Origin: CAZCZU01 sp964503475
Lineage (GTDB): Bacteria > Pseudomonadota > Zetaproteobacteria > Mariprofundales > Mariprofundaceae
Direction: 5' to 3'
Assembly (NCBI GenBank): GCA_964503475.1
Contig: CAZCZU010000043.1
Location: forward strand, 1 to 20,203
Length of the DNA: 20,203 nucleotides
In this document: one piece after another, positions 15,875 to 20,203 of the stretch
How positions within the stretch are numbered: the stretch's first letter is position 1
How the letters are laid out: every line of letters begins with the position of its first letter
The notes under the pieces: generated by a model
The model's input: the letters and a program-made list of their open reading frames with translations, nothing else
What the model was told of the DNA's origin: nothing
Database searches by the model: none
Position numbers and translations under genes: made by a program

Positions 15875-18178
15875 TTACTGCTTGCCGGCTTTGGCGAAGG
15901 CGGCTGCCAGAGCGCCCCTGGGCTCCGGTTTGCGGGCCTGTTTTGGCCGCCGGTTGTCGCGCCCCTTTTGCGTGACCTTGTCACGTTTATTGTCGCGTTT
16001 GCCGGACGGTGCATCGTCCATGCGCATGGAGAGTGAGATGCGATTGCGTTTTACATCCACCTCCAGCACCTTCACCTTCACGATATCTCCGGTCTTGACC
16101 ACTTTGCGCGGATCGTCGACGAAGCGATCGGCCAGCATCGAGATATGCACCAGGCCATCCTGATGCACGCCGATATCGACAAAGGCGCCGAAGTTGGCCA
16201 CGTTGGTGACCGTGCCTTCGAGGATCATACCGGGCTCGAGGTCTTTCACCTCATTGACGTCGTCGCGGAAGCTGGCGGTGCGGAATTCGGGCCGAGGATC
16301 ACGCCCCGGCTTTTCAAGTTCGACCAGGATATCGCGCACCGTCATTTCACCAAACATATCATCGGTATAGTCGCTGGCCTTCAGGCGCTGCACAAACTCA
16401 CGGCTACCCATGATTTCACCGATCGGCCTGCCGCTTTCGGCCACGATCCGTTCGACCACCGGATAGGCCTCCGGATGTACGGCCGAGGCATCGAGCGGGT
16501 TGCTGCCGTTCATGATGCGCAGGAAACCGGCTGCCTGTTCGAAGCTCTTGGGGCCGATACCGCTCACGTCGAGAATCTGGCCACGCTCGGCAAATGAGCC
16601 GTGTGCATCGCGCCAGCGCACAATCGCTTCGGCCATGCTGCGGCTAAGGCCGGCAACATGGGAGAGGAGGGGAACCGAAGCGGTATTGATATCCACCCCG
16701 ACGCTGTTGACGCAATCCTCGACGACAGCGTCGAGCATGCGTGCCAGCTGTACCTGGCTGACATCATGCTGGTACTGGCCAACACCAATCGATTTCGGCT
16801 CGATCTTGACCAGTTCGGCCAGCGGATCCTGCAGACGGCGGGCAATGGAGACGGCACCGCGCAGCGATACGTCCAGGTCCGGAAACTCGCGGGCTGCTGC
16901 TTCGGAAGCCGAATAGACCGAGGCGCCGGCCTCGGAGACAACGACCGGCGTGAGCCCGAGTTGCGGGAAGCGCTGGCGCAGTTCGCCAGCCAGCTTTTCG
17001 GTTTCGCGCGAGGCCGTACCGTTGCCGATGGCAATCAGGGATACATTGTGCCGCTCGGCCATGGCCGCAAGAGTGGCAATGGACTCTTCCCAGCGATTTT
17101 TCGGGACATGCGGGTAAATGGTCGCCGTCTCCAGCAATTTACCGGTGGCATCGACCACGGCCACCTTGACACCGGTACGCAGGCCGGGATCGAGCCCCAT
17201 GGTGGCACGCGGGCCGGCCGGTGCGGCCAGCAGCAGATCACGCAGATTGTCGGCAAAGACCCGGATCGCCTCCTCCTCGGCCTTTTCGCGCAACGATGAG
17301 AAGAGGTCGACCTCAAGTCGCATGAACAGCTTTACCCGCCAGCACCAGCGTACGGTATCCAGCAGCCACTGATCGGCAGGGCGACCCTGCTGGCTGATGC
17401 CGAAGCGGGAGGCAATGGCCTGCTCGCAGAAGCCGGCCTCACGACGATCCTCGGCATCGGCCTCTTCGAGCAACTTCATGCGCAGCACGCCCTCGTTGCG
17501 GCCGCGGAACATGGCCAGGGCGCGATGCGAGGGAATCTTGCGCCAGGCCTCGGCATAATCGAAATAGTCGGCGAATTTGGCGCCTTCCTCCTCCTTACCG
17601 TCGGCGACATGGCAACGTACGACAGCATGGCGGTGCAGGTGCTCACGCAGGCGGGCGACCAGATCGGCATCCTCGGCGAACTCTTCCATCAGAATCTGTC
17701 GCGCGCCGTCGAGGGCGGCTGCTACATCGGCGACGCCGTTGTCTGCATCGATGTAGGCAACGGCTGCCTCCTCAGGCAGCAGGGCAGGGTCGTCCAGCAG
17801 GGCGTGAGCCAGCGGCTCCAGGCCTGCTTCGCGGGCTATCTGGGCCTTGGTGCGTCGTTTGGGCTTGTAAGGGAGGTAGAGGTCTTCCAGGCGGGCCATG
17901 GTTTCGGCAGCCAGAATCGATTTCTTAAGCTCCGGCGTCAGTTTTTCCTGCTCATCAATACTGGCAAGGATGGCTTCGCGGCGGGTCTCCAGCTCACGCA
18001 GATATCGCAGGCGCTCTTCAAGATGGCGCAACTGGGTGTCGTCGAGCCCTCCGGTGGCTTCCTTACGATAACGGGCAACGAAGGGCACGGTGGCACCTTC
18101 ATCGAGCAGCTGAATCGCTGCTGTAACCTGGTGATCGGAAACGCTCAGTTCCTGAGCAATGCGCCGGGCAATCTGCAT
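15875..18178 (-). CDS. tex: Tex (YhgF) RNA-binding transcription accessory protein
   Basis: This protein of about 767 residues is similar in length to E. coli YhgF (773). The N-terminal helical region contains LLDEGATVPFVARYRKEATGGLDDTQLRHLEERLRYL. A YqgF/RNase H-like domain is marked by TMGLDPGLRTGVKVAVVD. Helix-hairpin-helix segments (SVGVDINTASVPLLSHVAGLS, FAERGQILDVSGIGPKSFEQAAGFLRI) follow, with an S1 RNA-binding domain near the end (GMILEGTVTNVANFGAFVDIGVHQDGLVHIS). The ATG at 18178 is preferred because AGGAG lies five bases upstream; the ATG at 18193 would place that ribosome-binding site inside the gene. Tex proteins bind nucleic acid and affect transcription. The last 50 or so residues are a basic low-complexity tail (KRDNKRDKVTQKGRDN...) that contains a matS-like palindrome in its DNA. 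Confidence 0.95.
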   Translation of the reverse strand: MQIARRIAQELSVSDHQVTAAIQLLDEGATVPFVARYRKEATGGLDDTQLRHLEERLRYLRELETRREAILASIDEQEKLTPELKKSILAAETMARLEDLYLPYKPKRRTKAQIAREAGLEPLAHALLDDPALLPEEAAVAYIDADNGVADVAAALDGARQILMEEFAEDADLVARLREHLHRHAVVRCHVADGKEEEGAKFADYFDYAEAWRKIPSHRALAMFRGRNEGVLRMKLLEEADAEDRREAGFCEQAIASRFGISQQGRPADQWLLDTVRWCWRVKLFMRLEVDLFSSLREKAEEEAIRVFADNLRDLLLAAPAGPRATMGLDPGLRTGVKVAVVDATGKLLETATIYPHVPKNRWEESIATLAAMAERHNVSLIAIGNGTASRETEKLAGELRQRFPQLGLTPVVVSEAGASVYSASEAAAREFPDLDVSLRGAVSIARRLQDPLAELVKIEPKSIGVGQYQHDVSQVQLARMLDAVVEDCVNSVGVDINTASVPLLSHVAGLSRSMAEAIVRWRDAHGSFAERGQILDVSGIGPKSFEQAAGFLRIMNGSNPLDASAVHPEAYPVVERIVAESGRPIGEIMGSREFVQRLKASDYTDDMFGEMTVRDILVELEKPGRDPRPEFRTASFRDDVNEVKDLEPGMILEGTVTNVANFGAFVDIGVHQDGLVHISMLADRFVDDPRKVVKTGDIVKVKVLEVDVKRNRISLSMRMDDAPSGKRDNKRDKVTQKGRDNRRPKQARKPEPRGALAAAFAKAGKQ
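15971..15985. promoter_or_regulatory. matS-like palindrome inside the tex coding region
   Basis: CGTGACCTTGTCACG contains GTGAC-CTT-GTCAC at 15972-15984. It matches the ten fixed positions of matS but deviates at one of the two degenerate positions on either strand (R is C, or Y is G). On the coding strand it encodes RDKVT in the basic tail of Tex. E. coli matS sites also occur inside genes. Confidence 0.55.
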
Positions 18179-18235
18179 GGAGACTCCTGTCATGAGTTTT
18201 TCTCATCCGGTTAACAGGCATCACGGACCTGTTTC

Positions 18236-18243
18236 GGGGAGGG
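18236..18243 (+). other. KOPS-like octamer next to dif
   Basis: GGGGAGGG fits GGGNAGGG, the FtsK-orienting polar sequence of E. coli, and points right, toward the dif-like site 135 bases away. Six more copies on the same strand lie at 7746, 10912, 13135, 13853, 14221 and 17782; none was found on the opposite strand left of 18378. Confidence 0.5.
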
Positions 18244-18377
18244 GATCATTATCTCTATCGCCATCGGGCGCAATAGCCGGCTTCACAATAATTAATATAT
18301 CACTTTAACAATGTTCATTATATATCTATTATATAAGGAGTATCTCTGTCTGTCGTCTCGGATATGCTTCGCATCAT

Positions 18378-18405
18378 ACTTTACATAATATTCATTATGC
18401 GACGT
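18378..18405 (-). other. dif: dif-like XerC/XerD recombination site
   Basis: The + strand core ACATAATATTCATTATGCG (18383-18401, counted within one base) matches the reverse complement of the E. coli dif core at 18 of 19 positions; over all 28 positions I count 21 matches. Read on the minus strand, a XerC-type arm ends CGCATAA, the spacer is TGAATA (TGTATA in E. coli) and the XerD-type arm is TTATGTAAAGT (TTATGTTAAAT in E. coli). XerCD resolve chromosome dimers here after FtsK loading. It lies in the 18179-18680 stretch, which holds no supported gene and has an AT-rich segment at about 18285-18415. Confidence 0.8.
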
Positions 18406-18628
18406 TATGTATCGGCGGATAAAAGGCGCCCGGAATGTGGGTTCAGGGAATCACCGTCCGCGCATTTTCAGCGATGTAGATGAGCCATCCCATGCAGGAT
18501 GTCATGAAAGTCGTTCAGAGGCGATTGAGTGAGCCCGTTTGCCGGGACGGTCCGAATCGGAGCGCCATGCGCGTGGCTCCTGCTCAAATGCCGGACATCA
18601 CCTGATGTCGATTCGCGGCCCGGAATGA

Positions 18629-18649
18629 AAACGTGACCATGTCACGTTT
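18629..18649. promoter_or_regulatory. matS-like palindrome near dif
   Basis: AACGTGACCATGTCACGTT plus one more A/T pair gives a perfect 9-3-9 palindrome, with the same flanks as the site at 2600. The core GTGACCATGTCAC (18633-18645) has all ten fixed matS bases, but one degenerate position differs from the E. coli consensus on either strand. It is intergenic, about 225 bases right of the dif-like site and downstream of the cyclic-nucleotide-domain gene. Confidence 0.7.
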
Positions 18650-18680
18650 GTTGTCGGATTCTTATGCTTATGACGACTGT

Positions 18681-19076
18681 TCAGCCAAGGACGCGCCGCA
18701 TGGCCGTGTCATGGATGCCGTCACGAAATGATTGATGGCGACTGGCAAGAGTCCGGATAAGCCCTGCCGGAATCATGAATGCCGTGACTTTATCCAGGGC
18801 AATGACATCGGCAATCGGAAGGCTGATGCCGGCAGCGGAGATCTCGCCAGCCATACTGCCGGAACGCAGTCGGGCAAATTCGACTCCGTAGGAGCGAACT
18901 GAAACCGTGCCGGAACGAATCAGGTAAAGCGAAGGGTTCTCGACCCCCTCCTGAATCAGGTACTCGCCGGTACTGAAGTGCCCGACCGTTGCCTGCTCGA
19001 TCACAGCCTGAAGGTCAGCATCATCAAGCTCGGAGAAAATCCGATGTGCCTGCAGTTCGACCTCGCTGATCTTCAT
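18681..19076 (-). CDS. small cyclic nucleotide-binding domain protein
   Basis: This protein of about 131 residues consists almost wholly of one cNMP-binding (CRP-like) beta-barrel: FSELDDADLQAVIEQATVGHFSTGEYLIQEGVENPSLYLIRSGTVSVRSYG, then LRSGSMAGEISAAGISLPIADVIALDKVTAFMIP. The phosphate-binding cassette position reads GSMAGEISAAG and lacks the arginine of cAMP-binding CRP, so nucleotide binding is uncertain. No helix-turn-helix or output domain is attached, so it is a stand-alone sensor or adaptor. The ATG at 19076 is preferred over a GTG two codons upstream because GGGGAG then has proper spacing. It is a single gene with a palindromic promoter region upstream. Confidence 0.8.
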   Translation of the reverse strand: MKISEVELQAHRIFSELDDADLQAVIEQATVGHFSTGEYLIQEGVENPSLYLIRSGTVSVRSYGVEFARLRSGSMAGEISAAGISLPIADVIALDKVTAFMIPAGLIRTLASRHQSFRDGIHDTAMRRVLG

Positions 19077-19097
19077 TGCCACTCCCCTTCTTGAGAC

Positions 19098-19138
19098 GTA
19101 TGCACGGAAAGCATACTTAAAGTGTGACTATACACACA
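19098..19138. promoter_or_regulatory. tandem palindromes upstream of the cyclic-nucleotide-domain gene, one CRP-like
   Basis: GTATGC-N7-GCATAC (19098-19116) lies 22 bases before the start codon. TGTGACTATACACACA (19123-19138) matches the CRP consensus TGTGA-N6-TCACA at nine of ten fixed positions and contains the perfect inverted repeat GTGTG-ACTATA-CACAC. Both are suited to act as operators for the gene at 18681-19076; no tested promoter boxes are claimed. Confidence 0.45.
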
Positions 19139-19167
19139 GAAGCTGTGTCGGTTTTGTGATACAGCGC

Positions 19168-19392
19168 ACAAAAAAGCCCGCAGCAGATGCTACGGGCTTT
19201 TCTGTCTGGTACTCCCAAGGGGACTACTTCGGGCATCCTGCCCTCCGCCCTTCGGGCCGTCGCTGCGCGACGTTCCGGTCTGCTCCTGCAGCCCGGTCGA
19301 ACCGGGGTTCTCGTTCCCCTTCTCGTTATGAAAACAAAAAAGCCCGCAGCAGTTGCTACGGGCTTTTCTGTCTGGTACTCCCAAGGGACTAC
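19168..19392 (-). repeat. duplicated tRNA-3'-end/terminator repeat, RtT-like
   Basis: Two 59-60 base copies (19168-19227 and 19334-19392) differ by one substitution and one missing G, and start 166 bases apart. Read on the minus strand, each begins CCCTTGGGAGTACCA, which looks like a tRNA acceptor end with CCA. Each continues GACAGAAAAGCCCG and forms a terminator hairpin (AGCCCG-C-AGCA/TGCT-A-CGGGCT) flanked by A and T runs. The spacer contains CGGTTCGACCG, like a T-arm. This resembles the RtT repeats downstream of E. coli tyrT, which also carry a tRNA 3' end. No complete tRNA is present. The hairpins may end transcription in both directions. Confidence 0.5.
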
Positions 19393-19441
19393 GTACTTAA
19401 CCCCCGTCGTTCAGGAATACCAACAAATATCAAGTAGCGTG

Positions 19442-19522
19442 GGACATTTGTCGATAGTTTGCTAAACATTTGCATATGGAACATATGTCCATATCCCCGG
19501 ACAGATGTCCCGACATTTGTCT
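19442..19522. repeat. array of GGACAWWTGTCC-like palindromes
   Basis: Five related 12-base dyads occur in 81 bases: GGACATTTGTCG (19442), TAAACATTTGCA (19463), GAACATATGTCC (19479), GGACAGATGTCC (19499) and CGACATTTGTCT (19511). CATATGGAACATATG overlaps the third. They resemble a multi-site operator for a dimeric regulator. They lie just downstream of the truncated WYL regulator and do not directly precede any intact gene. Confidence 0.5.
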
Positions 19523-19550
19523 CTATGGGTGTACCAATCATTCAACGCTT

Positions 19551-19886
19551 TCATCTATCTTGCTTCGATCGATATAAGCTATACATCCTTCGGGCAGCAT
19601 CTGAGAAATAATCTCGCAGATCAACCGGCTGCAAGACCTCTACGTTGTCTTCAAAACCCAATAGCCACCATCGTAGTTCCGATGTGTCCTGAACCGGGGC
19701 TTCAAACAGCCACTCCCCCTCCCCCTGTTCGGTCAGTGACTGATTCGGGTGCAGCGGTCGCTCTTCGAGATGGTAGGCAACATCCCGTGACACCTTTGCC
19801 TTCAGGCGAATCTCACCACCTTCGACAAAATCGAGTTCACCGTCAGCATTAAAGTAAGCAAGTACATTTTCTGTCTGCCCTATTCC
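19551..19886 (-). pseudogene. C-terminal remnant of a WYL-domain regulator
   Basis: The open frame of 111 codons ends at a TGA at 19551 and is bounded upstream by an in-frame TAG at 19887-19889. It reads ...YFNADGELDFVEGGEIRLKAKVS, then YHLEERPLHPNQS, then DTSELRWWLLGFEDNVEVLQPVDLRDYF and ARRMYSLY. This is the typical end of YafY/WYL transcription regulators, where the ELRWWLLGF and VEVLxPxxLR motifs are characteristic. The N-terminal winged helix and most of the WYL domain are missing, and the only in-frame start is a GTG at 19793 deep in the domain. It is a degraded gene. The palindrome array downstream might be a leftover operator, but that is a guess. Confidence 0.75.
19717..19724 (-). 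other. KOPS-like octamer in opposite orientation
   Basis: CCCTCCCC on the + strand is GGGGAGGG on the minus strand, pointing left toward the dif-like site. It is the only copy on this strand that I found in the window and the only one right of dif. Confidence 0.4.
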
Positions 19887-19920
19887 CTAACCTTGGATTC
19901 ATTCAAATTCGAGGAGGAAA

Positions 19921-20175
19921 ATGATGAACCTAAAAACCATTCTTTCACTGGCCGCTGCCGCACTGTTGCTAGCGGCCTGTTCGGGGACACCTGGCGAATC
20001 GGACATGGCTGATCAGATCGCCGAAAAGATCAATAAGCAAGTCGGTGTTGAGTTCGTTGAAATCGATGATCTCGAAAAAACAAATGGCCGCATGGAGGGC
20101 GAAGAGCGCTATATCGCCAGTGTGGAATACGATCTCGAATTCATGAAGGATGATCAAGTCCCAGATCTGCTGTAA
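19921..20175 (+). CDS. small lipoprotein of unknown function
   Basis: This 84-residue protein has a lipoprotein signal: MMNLKTILSLAAAALLLAAC with the lipobox LAAC, the Cys at residue 20 being the lipidation site. The mature part is short and acidic (SDMADQIAEKINKQVGVEFVEIDDLEKTNG, then RYIASVEYDLEF). No domain is recognised. GAGGAGG at 19911-19917 is a strong ribosome-binding site; either the ATG at 19921 or the one at 19924 could be used. The sequence ends soon after what looks like a strand (SVEYDLEF), so the protein may be shortened compared with relatives that have a longer tail, but that cannot be tested here. Confidence 0.7.
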   Translation: MMNLKTILSLAAAALLLAACSGTPGESDMADQIAEKINKQVGVEFVEIDDLEKTNGRMEGEERYIASVEYDLEFMKDDQVPDLL

Positions 20176-20203
20176 ATTCATTTTCCGTCAGGTTTGGATT
20201 TGT

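Noticed and set aside
18301..18328. A second dif-like sequence (CTTTAACAATGTTCATTATATA)
   Set aside because: TTTAACA and CATTAT are present, but the spacing is two bases short and the XerC arm does not match. It may simply reflect AT-rich sequence, so it was not called as a flanking dif of an integrated element.
18364..18483. A 39-codon open frame overlapping the dif-like site
   Set aside because: The AAGGAG at 18335-18340 is too far from its ATG, and the peptide has no recognisable features. The dif match explains the sequence better.
19198..19392. A tRNA gene on the minus strand
   Set aside because: Only a 3' end resembling an acceptor stem with CCA and a T-arm-like piece are visible. No anticodon arm or matching 5' acceptor strand could be found.
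19156..19465. Short open frames across the tRNA-end repeats
   Set aside because: The peptides are translations of the repeat (the KKPAA...ATGFSVWYSQG type). Such sequences are commonly mis-annotated proteins from repeat or tRNA-spacer DNA.

Overview
The window looks like a piece of a proteobacterial chromosome, most likely gammaproteobacterial or a close relative. It is fairly GC-rich, and most genes are housekeeping types: MazG, Tex, YceH, PpnP, a MacA/TolC-type exporter, a DnaQ-fold exonuclease and a GNAT acetyltransferase. The most informative reading is that it covers the replication terminus. A strong dif-like XerC/XerD recombination site lies at 18378-18405. A MatP-like gene (2639-3064) is preceded by a perfect match to the matS consensus, and two further matS-like palindromes lie at 15972 and 18633. 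The KOPS-like octamer GGGNAGGG, which guides FtsK to dif, is found only on the + strand left of the dif candidate (seven copies) and only on the - strand right of it (one copy). All of this rests on reading the sequence and on remembered consensus motifs; no database search was possible.

Layout. Positions 1-1700 are an accessory patch: degenerate dispersed repeats of the kind often seen near REP/Y1-transposase elements, a truncated duplicate of a small DUF6882-like gene, a four-helix membrane protein, and the intact DUF6882-like gene. Next come a SAM methyltransferase (1715-2602), the matS site and the matP-like gene, then a converging mazG-DUF3467 pair. Positions 4333-8849 are a tightly overlapping four-gene export operon: TolC-like outer membrane protein, MacA-like adaptor, ABC ATPase and MacB-like permease. 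The permease has an in-frame amber codon. On the opposite strand a CHASE/PAS hybrid histidine kinase is separated from its receiver domain by a one-base frameshift in a seven-base homopolymer. A DEDDh exonuclease follows.

Positions 12977-13125 are an unusually dense run of hairpins upstream of a LexA/UmuD-type S24 peptidase that has no DNA-binding domain. Then come a MnaT-like acetyltransferase, ppnP, a small secreted NTF2-like protein, yceH and tex. Positions 18179-18680 hold no convincing gene but contain an AT-rich stretch with the dif-like site, a KOPS-like octamer and a matS-like site. To the right are a small cyclic-nucleotide-binding-domain protein with a CRP-like site upstream, a duplicated tRNA-3'-end/terminator repeat resembling RtT repeats, an array of GGACAWWTGTCC-like palindromes, a truncated WYL-domain regulator and a small lipoprotein.

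How the parts fit: MatP/matS, KOPS and dif are the DNA elements and organiser that tie chromosome-terminus structure to FtsK-XerCD dimer resolution. Having them together, with a MatP that lacks the usual C-terminal coiled coil, is the most interesting feature of the window. The broken exporter permease and broken kinase are neighbours and may reflect local gene decay or sequencing error.
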